From Parasponia andersonii (taxonomy: Eukaryota > Streptophyta > Magnoliopsida > Rosales > Cannabaceae): a DNA stretch of 64,000 nucleotides. Below are positions 24,301 through 34,773 of this stretch, piece after piece. The notes beneath the pieces were generated by a model. That model did not search any database, was not told where the DNA came from, and was given only the letters and a program-made list of their open reading frames with translations. The position numbers and the translations under genes were made by a program. Numbering within the stretch: the first letter of the stretch is position 1; each line of letters starts with the position of its first letter. The DNA lies in NCBI GenBank assembly GCA_002914805.1, contig JXTB01000105.1, positions 362,937-426,936 on the forward strand, given 5' to 3'.

Positions 24301-27300
24301 TGATATAAAGAACACTCTAAACCAAAACCGTGACTACAACTGGATATCAGTTGTAATTGGAGCAAGAAAGGGAGGAGCTATATGGAGAGACAGAGATAGA
24401 AAGAGCTAGCAATGAAAACAACTAGACAACCACCTAAGATACATATGGATAGTTATAACAAGGGAGGAATATGGCACAGCTTTCAGCAATGGTATGAAGC
24501 AAAATCTCACATGCTGCATCTGGAGGATGGAAGTACAAAAATGTAACCCTCTTTCCATGTCTAAAAAAGTCACGATACAGTAATATAAGGGCCCTAAAGT
24601 ATTTTCAAAGGATTATTTTCTCATATTTTAATAAATTAGCTTATCTTTTCTCTAGAAAACAAGAAAGTATGTGGTTAAACCTCACTTGAAGATAACAACC
24701 TCAAACAGCAGAAATTTACATTAACATTTGAATAATAGGAACGGCAAATCTGCAGCAAACTAATGAAGTGCAAGAAATTATTCTCTTCTCCATAATGACG
24801 TGGCAATTCAAGAACCTAATGACACAGCGTGCTGCTAACACATGCCTCAGGTTCATCGAAACACTCATCCATCCGTAACTACAGAAAATTTTGTGCATAA
24901 AATATAGATATCTTATGCCTTTCATGAATACAATTAGTTTTAAATTTTTTTCATTCATTTGCAGGTATCAAGAGGACACCGCATGTAAGCAAAAAAAATC
25001 ACAAGGCTAACTAAAATTCTGAAGTTCACTACACCAATATTATAATTTAATCTATACATTGAAAATAAATCACAGGCAACAGATAAGAACTGAAGGAAGA
25101 AGCAGTTGGCCAAAATAAAACATGTATTAACAATAATAACCAATGACCAAAATAATTTGGTTAATATCCAGAGTGCCCCAAAAATCCAAGTGTTCATTTG
25201 TGCATAGTTGTGCGCGCAAGTTTAAACCGAAACTGAAGCTTCAAAAAATGCTAGTTTACTTGTTTCTAAGAAAATATTTTTATGTTCATAGATGCATAGA
25301 TACATGCCTCTCTGTATGTGTGTCTTCAAACTACAACTTAAATATGTGTGTAGTGTATAGGAAAGCATGATCTTAATTCACATAAATATGAAAAAGCAAC
25401 AGCTGTAAGGCCAATTAACCTGTATCCAAAGGTGTGACTGAACACTATCGCGAGAGCCAGCAGTGACAATTCCTCCTGCAACTGGAGTAGAAGGAACCTT
25501 CCCACGTGATGGAGGAATGGTAGATGCAGCAGGAGGCCCCCAATAGTCCATTCCAATATTTAAGTTCGTTGCAGGACCAGGAACAGCACCAGGATTACCA
25601 CCAGCTGTTATTGGCACAATGGCCATTGCCTGATTAACCATTGAATGAGGTGTATTTGGTCCTCCATTCTGAGGACCATGCATAGAATTTCCATTCTGAG
25701 ATGCATCACCTGCAATAAGGCCATAGAAATTAAACATCTATCGCCCTGTCTGTGCATACAAGATGTAGCTAAGAGAATAATACAATCAAACCTTCCAAAG
25801 AATCTTGTCCACCCCCTGACTTGAGTTGTGAGTCCTACAGAGGTCAATGAAGTAAGACACAAGCAATCATCATGAATAATAAAGCTGCATTATTTTAACA
25901 ATTTTTTCAAAACAACGAAAGAGGGGAGGTGGGGAGAGGGGATCTGTTAGTTTTTAGCAGACTAAGATGTTAATTAGCAGAAAAGATTTTAGCCATTAAT
26001 CCACACCAGGAAAAAGGACTACAACCAAACAAGAAAACTGGAGGTTTATTCCACTGTAATTTAAGAATACGATAGGAATTGTAACTTCTAGTTTCCAATC
26101 TTATCATGCTAAAGTAGACTTTTAAAGCACATGTGGCAATTTTATCATGTTAAAATTCTACTTTAGCATGATAGGCAGACAGAATTGGGGGGGGGGGGGG
26201 AAAAAAAAAGATAATAAAAAGAACAGAAAGCTGTTTGCCATAAAAAGGAAATCAGCAGTGTATCAACAACTATCATATATCAGCAGTGTATCAACAACTA
26301 TCATGCTTCGGAATTAGAAATAACTATTATTACACTACTGGTGGAAATAACGCACTATGACAACTGAAGGAAAAAAAAAATTAATAGACAACAATGCCTT
26401 CATGCAGGCCAGCTAATCTTTTGCTTTTCCCTTTTTTTGCCTGATGGGTATTATAAAGGGTCACATAAACAAAGCAGAAATCTCAAATCAAAAAATGCAG
26501 CCTGAACAAGCAACTCCCGTCTTTCATTTGTTTAATAGACTCACAACTATCCCAGAAAATGCAAGCAAGTACAAGATCAACAAAGCAATCACCATAGAAG
26601 GGAATAGGAATTACACTTACGTCCTGTGAGTTCTCATCACTTCCCTCACTTGTGCCTTCACTTGCACTCTCAGTACTGCATATCCAGGTTCTTTCAAGTA
26701 TTAGGGAAAGTAACTTGAGCCATTGAAACTCAACTTGAGCTTGGGAAAAACACGCACCACTTAAACTTGAATACAATTTTGATAATAATGAAGGGACAAT
26801 TGTAGTCAGATAAACATAACCACAAGAAGGGTTCTCAAGCCCATAAGGCTTGATCACTGTCAGATGACCTCAGATATTTTTACACAAAAAGATATGTACA
26901 TTAAATGTAGGACTATGTCATTTTCTTTTATTCCTGTATAGGATGAAAGGACTAAAACTCTTTTTCTATACAACATGAATAAGCCAGATACCTCATATTT
27001 CTGTGTATAATCTGTTTGTCTATTTATTTCTTGTAGTTCTCATATTGAGAAGCCACGTCCTTTAAGTTTCCAATTGGTTAATCTAATAGTAACCATAAAT
27101 GAGAAAGGAGAAGAAAACAAAAACAAAATGAAACTCTAATTTAATGTTCACTTGAACATCAATGTATCGTCTCAGATCTACTAAATACACTGTCAACTAC
27201 AATTAACTAAGAGATGTCTGTCTGCAATCTGCACAAACTATAAAAAGTGAGATACACTTGATCCAAAAAAGAACAACTGAAACTATGAGACAAAATCTTC

Positions 27301-29631
27301 TTTAAACGCAAATACTGATTTGCTTTTTTCTCATAATAATAATAATAATGATGATGATGACGTTTAAAAGCCCATCATTGTATTAACAGTTTTTCCTTAT
27401 GTCATGATATACACAATGAATCATAATCACTTTCCAAAACAAATATTAACTTTATCATAATTCAAAAAGAAAGAAAAAAGATGAACGATATGCATTTATT
27501 ACTCCTTTTTAATGTCCATCAGCAGCAAATGATTCAACAGTAAAACTAACAAGAAACATGGTTGTCTACAATGTTCAAAAATGAAACTACACCTTTCTCT
27601 AACCAAAGGTCGTTATGTAGCTATCATCTTCTAAGCACAAATAGTATTATGCCCAAACATAAGTGAATATGAATAGTCTACAGTTAAATGGCATATAACC
27701 ACCATTTACCACCAACTGCCCAAGCATTCTACATATTCAACATACCTTTTAGAGTAAACTCCATTACTGGAGCCTCCTGACATTTTACCAAGGTCATTAT
27801 TCTTCCCTGTAATCATATTTAAACTGCCCAAGCTTCCTTTTGATCTTTTGATAGGCAACTTTTCCTTCACCTCTGGCCTGCCATCTGCTTCAGTGCTGCC
27901 TGGCGTATTACCCTACATGCAATTTTACAAGCTATGTCACTAATGTGCCTACAAGCCACACAGTAAACAGATCATATGGCAGGACTTGCACTCACAGAAG
28001 CCTCAGCAGCAATGCCATTTGGAGAAGGGATAGCAAAAGGGCTAAAAGGATAAGACCCCTGTTTCAGAATGGTAGAAATGGTCACTGGCATCTAGAAAAT
28101 GAAAATAAAAAGAAACTTACAAGCACAACACAACTCGATAATGCAGATCGATGTATTACCGGAGGCATAGATGGATGAGCATATAAACCACCATGAGGAT
28201 ACATGGCAACATATGGATGAGGAGGGGTACCATATGGCGGCATAATATGCTGCAATTAGATACTAAAATCAGAATTGCAAGAATTAACAACAGTTGGTAA
28301 ACTTAACTCCGTTTGAAAAACTTTTGCTAGAAAAGGCTATTACACATAATCTTTTCTATTGTTGTTACAAAATTTCCTAATCAGGAAAAAAAGCAGAGTT
28401 CTAATAATTACAACTGTAGGAGTACTACGAAAAGCAAACATAAGCAAGATGAAAACTACAAGCATTGAAAGGTTGTTTTGACAATTATAGTTAGGACTTA
28501 GGAAATACTATAAAAAGGTTTGATTACCAGCATCTCATGAAAAATTCTCAGTAACAACTTTGAAAAGCATCACCTATTTAAATGCAGATTAGTAATTCAG
28601 TATAGGGACACCCTTAGATTAGTTAATGACTAAAACCATTCCATTTTTCTACTGAGGAGGAAAGTAGAAGAAAAATGATTTGATACGTACTTCCAAGGAG
28701 AAAAACATGATATCTTGAAAGTGCACCTATAATTTCTGCATTTACAAACCAATACAAATTTTTCCATGGCGAGCATCCATCAAATTTTACGCTCTTAATT
28801 TTCTTTTTTTTTTTTTTTCAAATGCTCCATACACTTAGGACCATAACAGTTTGGTATGAAAGGAAGGAGAGACAACCAAAATCATCTTCCTTGTTTAGTA
28901 AGAGGAAGAAGTGCAAGGAATGAGACGTTTTATTTCTATAATTACTATTCTACTACTTGAATGGGATTTCTTTCCTAAAATCTCTCTAATTTGGAGGGAT
29001 TGAAAATTGGCTAAAATAGAGGATTTTGAGTTTCATTGCCTAATCCCACTATATGGATGAGCTTGGGGACTTAATGCACCACCATGTGATCTAAACCACT
29101 AAAAAGTCCATTGACCAATGAATCAAATAACCATTAACAATTAAAAGTACTTAAACACTAAATGTTTCTATTTTCAGAAAAAGAAAATAATAATTATAAT
29201 ACCTGAACACCCCACATATATGGGTGAGCTTGGGGACTTGATGCCAAGAACCCATGTGGAGGTATGGGAGAATATGCCTGTTAACAATAATAAACAGCAT
29301 AACAATTAAAACACGAATAAGCGAGAAAATCAAGAAAAGATTACGAACTACAGGACTATCACTACAAACCTGAAAGCCAGACCAATCAGGATTAACTGCA
29401 TTAGTAGTAGTAGTAGTCGAAGACTGCTCCTGAAGGACACGGATACAAATAACAAAAAGGAAAAAGGAAAGCAGATGGAAAGAGTTTTAGCAAGAACCCA
29501 AATTAAAGTAGCTCAAACTTATGATGACAAATTTAACAAGAAACACACAAGTAGACCTGTGTACTAGGAGGCGGGGTCTTCGAATCCTTCTCTTTTTCTT
29601 TAGCTGATTTATCCATCTCGCTGCTACCCAT
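21369..29631 (-). CDS. bZIP16/68-like: G-group bZIP factor, bZIP16/bZIP68-type G-box-binding protein
   Basis: Twelve minus-strand exons, all GT-AG: 29557-29631, 29370-29429, 29203-29277, 28160-28249, 27996-28058, 27746-27912, 26621-26675, 25792-25834, 25420-25709, 22761-22838, 22546-22671, 21369-21479. They total 1233 bases and 410 aa, the usual length for this family. The N-terminus ([18 protein letters not shown]) leads into a Pro-rich region (residues 20-120; [15 protein letters not shown]) typical of GBF-type activation domains. A Ser/Glu-rich segment ([19 protein letters not shown]) and the block [12 protein letters not shown] follow. The basic region is at 307-332 with NRESARRSR at 320-328. 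The zipper follows at correct spacing: L338, L345, L352, I359, L366. Cys335, just after the basic region, matches the redox-sensitive cysteine reported for Arabidopsis bZIP16. The protein is expected to be nuclear and to bind G-box (CACGTG) promoters in light-regulated expression. A leader intron lies upstream of the start. Confidence 0.95.
23297..23428. repeat. Diverged 66-bp tandem duplication in bZIP intron 9
   Basis: AAGTTTCGAAAATTGTCTAG at 23297 recurs as AAGTTTCAAAAATTGTCTAA at 23363. Each is followed by AATGTTTGTTAC and a CACACTG word. The copies differ at about one base in eight. Confidence 0.8.
26102..26173. repeat. Perfect 16-bp inverted repeat in bZIP intron 7
   Basis: TATCATGCTAAAGTAG at 26102-26117 is the exact reverse complement of 26158-26173. 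The 40-base loop contains a partial third copy (TTATCATG). This could be a tiny foldback element or a chance hairpin. Confidence 0.7.
26251..26306. repeat. Two perfect 28-bp tandem copies in bZIP intron 7
   Basis: The unit starts ATCAGCAGTGTATCAACAAC and is directly repeated at a 28-base period. A G run followed by an A run lies just upstream, near 26188-26209. Confidence 0.85.
29045..29092 (-). repeat. Decayed partial copy of bZIP exon 3 inside intron 3
   Basis: The plus-strand words ATATGGATGAGCTTGGGGAC and TTAATGC, then CCATGTG, repeat the order seen in exon 3 at about 29211-29260 (ATATGGGTGAGCTTGGGGAC, TTGATGC, CCCATGTGG) with a few mismatches and a small gap. The copy has lost the exon ends, so it looks like a non-functional internal duplication. 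Confidence 0.65.
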
Positions 29632-29646
29632 TACTTTGAAGACCTT

Positions 29647-30108
29647 CTAGAAAGCCCTCAAATCATCCTAACATCAACACTGTTTACATCATTTGCAAGC
29701 ACTATTACATTCTTCCCAAAAAATAAATAAATAAATAAACAATACACTACTCTTTCTACATCGAATTAGGGGAAAAAAAAAAGTAATAAAAAAAGAAAGC
29801 ATAACTCTCATCAATTCCACTTAATTAGCAAATGTTGGAAGCCAAACATGTTCCATAATTCACCAAAGTTGGACCACTAGTCCCTCATTAAACTAATTTT
29901 TTTCCATTTTCCTCTTCCAAAAAAAGAAACCCAATTAGCCAAAAACCAATTTCTACCATTTCCCAAAGTTTCCAGGCTTCCAAACAAATTATACATTCTG
30001 ACATAAATCTGTACAATTATGCACAGAGAAATATAAAAACAAAATTATCAGAAGAAGAAAGATAATTAAACAGCGAGAAACGAAAATAAATCAGAATCAG
30101 AAATTAAC
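29647..30108 (-). other. Leader intron in the bZIP 5' untranslated region
   Basis: On the minus strand, CTGAAGG is followed by a GTTAAT donor at 30108, and a TTTCTAG acceptor ends at 29647, 15 bases before the ATG. The interval is AT-rich like the other introns. This is inferred from splice signals only; the transcript start is unknown. Confidence 0.65.
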
Positions 30109-30222
30109 CCTTCAGATGAAATCGGGATCTGATCAAGCAACAGAACGCGATACTTGGATTGGTGAAACCAGAGCTGTGTAGAGCAGGAAGAAATTCAACA
30201 GTAGCAGAGAATTGCGAATAGA

Positions 30223-30234
30223 TTATCGAGCCAT
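30223..30234 (-). other. Possible minimal upstream reading frame (Met-Ala-Arg-stop)
   Basis: In the likely bZIP leader the minus strand reads ATGGCTCGATAA, a three-codon frame upstream of the leader intron and main start. It matters only if transcription starts to the right of 30234. Conservation is unknown. Confidence 0.4.
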
Positions 30235-30268
30235 TTCTGGAGAGGAAAATAGGGGAAGATCAGCAATT

Positions 30269-30307
30269 GGGAATTGGGAATTGGGATTTGGGATTTGGGA
30301 ATTAGGG
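30269..30307 (+). promoter_or_regulatory. GGG-repeat tract with telo-box at the bZIP gene 5' end
   Basis: The plus strand carries six GGG triplets at 30269, 30276, 30283, 30290, 30297 and 30305, separated by 4-5 base loops, which fits the G-quadruplex pattern. The last triplet sits in TTAGGGTTT; its complement AAACCCTAA is the plant telo-box found near transcription starts. On the minus (coding) strand the tract is C-rich. It lies about 640 bp upstream of the bZIP ATG, near where transcription should begin. Confidence 0.6.
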
Positions 30308-30310
30308 TTT

Positions 30311-31329
30311 GGCGAGTTTGGGTTGCACGGAGCCGATTCTGTGGGTCGTCGTACGGTGACGTTGTCGTAAGGATTTTTCACAGAATTAATTAGGAAAAAG
30401 AAAAAAGAAAGAAGTTTTTCTGGTTTACTCGCGACTCGCAAGACCTCGGTTGAGTGCCAGGTGCTCCAGTCTGAAGTGGTCATTGGGCCTGTGTAGCTTA
30501 AAAGTGATTTGGGCCTACTATAATTGAGTCCAATTCCTGCCACAATTAGTTGACAAAATATGAATTCATATGGCCAAGTTTCAAGACAATTGAAAATTTC
30601 CAGATTTTCAAATTTTTTGAAAACTCCCCGAGCTATTAAGAAAAGTTCCCCTTTAAAATATTTCAAAAAAATCATTTTCTTATGATCGAAGAAATACTTG
30701 AACTAATTGGCTAAATTACTTGAGTTAATAAGTCTAATTACCACAAATAACTCTTTATTATTCTACATAACTTAATTAGTTACTTTGAATACATTTAAAA
30801 GGTACCAATTTTTAAAAATTATATTTTTTTGAATATTATTAATGAATGGTATCTTTTTAAACAAATTCCCGATTTCTCAAAAATTTTAGCTCATACGGAT
30901 TTTTTTTCATTTTTTTAGGCTATGGGCTGGATTTATGTAGAAAGTCTCAATTAGTTTGGGATTACTTTATATATAACACTTCTAGAATTTAGCTGATAAC
31001 TAAGTATATTAAGAGATATAGAAGTTATTTTGTATTAAAATACTTATCTAGTTAGTAGACAAATCTTAACCAGTCTCTGAAAACTTATGAGCAAATTTGA
31101 AACTTTACGACAAAATATGTTGTTAAATAACAAATTGAAAGAAAATGGTAAATGTTAAAACTGTTCCCAACAAGAATTATAGTTTGTAGTCCCTTTTTTT
31201 TTTTTCCTTTTAATGTAAGAGACTAACAAAATATGACTTCATTGATTCAGGCCAAAATGCATGATCCTTAGAGTCAATAATTTTTCGCGTCCGTCTAAGC
31301 ATAATATCAGTTAACTTAAAATTTTAAAA

Positions 31330-31384
<55 letters not shown>

Positions 31385-33601
31385 GCTAACATTATTAAAT
31401 TTAAATATAAAACTAGGTAAACTAGTATATATCATATCTAATAGGAGTGATTAGTGGCGGACTCAGAAATTACTTCTAAGATGGGCATAAATATTTTTTT
31501 TTGACATAAACGGCTTCTCAAATGTTTAATTTTATGTATTTTTTTCTTAACTTAACTTTGTTTGTATTGTATTTTTCTTTGAATTTGAGATTAAAGACTC
31601 ATTTACTTATGAATTTCTATAACCAAGTGTATTATTTTAATTTTATGTGGACGAATTTTAGTTTGAAATATTCAGAAGAAAAAACTAAAATAAAATACAA
31701 ATCGATAAAACCAAATCAATGAAATTGTTTCTCGTTAGATTATGATTTGACCCTAAAATTTGAAATGGATAAAACCAAATCAAAGTAAACTAATACTTTT
31801 TTTTTATTTGTGCTTTACCATTAAACCACAAAACCAAACTACCTTCTTATTCCTTATAATAAAAAAAAATCAATAAATGCTACGAAAGAAATATGAAATA
31901 TTCGTGAATTTTAGGTTTATGAGATACAATTATGATGATGTAGAGAAAACATTGTATGAGAATAACTATATGGAGACAAATAATATGGTGTGGGATGTGG
32001 ATATGTAGTATGAGAGCGGAGAATATGCGGTGTATTTCAAGGCAATAGATAATTTTATAAAGAATAATTAATCAAATAAATATTTTCTTTGGATAACTTA
32101 ATCGTAGCAGGATGTATTGCATTTTTGAAAAAAAAAAAAAAAAAAAAACTCTTTTTAAAAACGATGCTAACTACTTGTTATTAAAAATTAAGCTTTTATT
32201 TTTTATTTTATTTTTATCTAGAGTTCTGTATATCCTCACATTTTGGTTCCCAAACTATTAAAAGTTACAGTGATACTAGATACAGTAATATAACTTACGG
32301 TTACGAGTATTCGTGATTATTTGATCCGAATGAGAATGAGAAAAATTACTCAAATAGGAAAAATGATTAGGACGAACAATAATTATACCGTTAATATGTA
32401 GGTATAGTGTGAAAAATATTAGCATACTCTGCAGTGTCACCTGTCCTGATATATATATTCACACACAAAAAATATTATATATATAGATATATATTTAACT
32501 CTACATTGTTTATATTCTTATGTCTTTAGTAAAATAATGAGTTTGGAGAATTACATGTACTTATATATTTAAATTTTAGAGCTTGAAATTATTATTACAT
32601 TATTTTGTTTAATATTTTGTTAATTATAATAAAGATTTAGTATTTTTTATCTTAATTATTTTAAATATTTTATTATTATCAATGGGTAATAAATTATCAC
32701 AATTTTCCTGTTATTTATTGGTTAATATAGTATCTTCCATGCATCTAAAAGAATAATTAACGAGACAAATATAATATTCTGACAGACTTTTAAAAATAGA
32801 GATAATAATTAAAAAAACTGTTCCGATCCATCATATTATCATTCCTAATAAATACACCCCAAACTCTAAAAATGACATCTCTAACATTTAAGCTACCGGA
32901 ATAAAGTATGTGCACATGAAATAAGGTCAATCAAGTACTTTAACAAAAACAAAACCCCTTAAATAGTAAATTAATTTTTTTCAAAAAATTACGAAGAAAA
33001 GTTCTATCTTCTTTTCGTGTCACTCATTGTTTTGCCTCAATCTCTTTTCTCTTTCTGTCATTAATATAGTATAGATCTGGTTTCTCCAAGTATGCATTCG
33101 TTGGTTTATCTTGATTCAAGTTATCTGAAGGTCAAAAGTTTTTCTTCATGAGGTCTCGAATCCAAAATTGTACTACCTCAAATTTATGTCTTCTCACCAT
33201 AAGATTTTTGTGATGCCACAGATTCCTCATGCATATTGCATTCCAAGAATAAGAGTTTGTAAACCCTCTCCTCCGCTATTAAAAAAAAAAAAAAAAGGAA
33301 GTAAAATTATAAAAAAATTGGTAGAGAGCTGATTTGTATCCAGCAACAGTCTTGGTGAACTTCTTAACGAAAATTCAAAAGCAATTTGGGTAGTAGACTT
33401 TGTAGTTGATGTTAGGGGCTTTCTCGCTCGTACTCAACCAGATAAGATGGGTAGTGCCATAATGGACTGCCATCCAAGCTTTTGCTTTAGGACTTGAAGT
33501 TAATATATATAATTTTAAGAATAATTAAGTTCCCAAAATTCTAAATATTAATTAAAAAAAAACTATTATTTTCTCATTCTCTTTTGTCTCTGCAAATATA
33601 T
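30311..33601. other. AT-rich intergenic region between the bZIP gene and the Tat element
   Basis: The left few hundred bases should contain the bZIP promoter. The rest has A/T runs (for example 32129-32148 and 33280-33296) and no gene I can support. A block near 33060-33297 ending in an A run looks vaguely like a retroposed sequence but lacks clear landmarks. Confidence 0.5.
31334..31381. repeat. (TA)n microsatellite
   Basis: About 23 uninterrupted TA units. Likely to be length-polymorphic. Confidence 0.95.
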
Positions 33602-34434
33602 TGTTGGAGCGATTTTCACCAGCAGTCCACGTTCTCTGAACCGCCGGTGTCGTATCCTCTAACTGTCTACGTGTTCTTGCTATCCCAAAGAGCTTTTGAC
33701 TTCAGGCAAGATCAAAGAGGCGAGGGAGGTCACCTGTAAAAGCTCTCCGATGTTTAAGTTAGTTATTTATTTTTAATTCATGATAGCAAAGATTTTATTT
33801 TTCTCTGTATCTGTATGAGTATATCTTTGTTTCTTGCTCGTAAACTTTTAAATACTTCTTTTTGTATGCGTACATGCCTCTCTTTTAGGGACGCATGGCT
33901 CATATGTATAGTCCTGAAATTGTGAACCTCTTGGTTCTCAATCTCAGGACCGAGTACCTTTTTCGTCAAGACTTACTCCAGAGGTCACGGGCCGAGATTA
34001 CCGTGATTCCCCCTGTACCGCTGTAGCCTAGTATCTGTCGTCCCCTATGGCTCGAGTCTGTCAGGGGCGAGATTTGGACAAATCACCATTCTATCAGAAC
34101 GGTTTGCTCCATGTGCTCACCTACTCAAGATAGCATTAAATGCTCTGTCTGTGTCTGGAGCTGTGAGTTGCTTTCCATTGTACTATAGTGGAAGACCCTT
34201 GGGGCTTCCGACCCCTAGCTGTCGAGGTAATAATCGGACTGGGCCGAGTCCATCCAGGGTCTGGGACGGGCTCGGCCCTAACCTCGGACAGCCCAATGGT
34301 CGATGTGGTACCACGTGCGACTCGCGTGGCCTTTAACTAGTCACTCTGGACACATATCGGATGATATGCCCTGTTTGTGACCTTTCTGCCACTTAATCGT
34401 CCATGTGGTGTATGATTTGAGAACAGAACCCACA
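33602..34434 (-). repeat. LTR of the Tat element (left; 3' LTR in element sense)
   Basis: It begins TGTTGGAGCG and ends near ACCCACA on the plus strand. It aligns end to end with 45205-46038. The exact right edge is uncertain by about 10 bases because the other copy is diverged there. Confidence 0.9.
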
Positions 34435-34773
34435 ACTGCCCCCATTTCCTTACTTGATGGATTCGTATCCATCAAGTGGGGAAATCGTTTCTCCGTTCTT
34501 CCAATTTGAGGGATACACGTGGCTTCCCCTTGCCGATGCAGAGGCACACCATCCCATGTCGCAAAATTTTTTTAAATTTCGAAGTTCCGACGGTTCGGTC
34601 TCCCTTGTTCTTCCCTTTTCCAGAAAAATTCTTCGGCTCCCCCTCCATAAAAGCCGCATTTACGCTCATTTGCTACTTGACTAAAATCTTCAATTATTCT
34701 AGCCTCGTAAAATTTTAGGGTTTCCGACTTCTCCCCTTTCTAGGGACTTTTGCTTTTTTGATCGCATCCAAAA

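Noticed and set aside
30223-30675. 150-codon minus-strand frame upstream of the bZIP gene
   Set aside because: It overlaps the bZIP leader and promoter, its N-terminal half is AT-rich, and its C-terminus is just the CCC-repeat translated. No domain; only the last ATG gives a credible tiny upstream frame.
33060-33297. SINE-like block (B-box-like GGTCTCGAATCC and terminal A run)
   Set aside because: No matching A-box at proper spacing and no target duplication; it could be chance.
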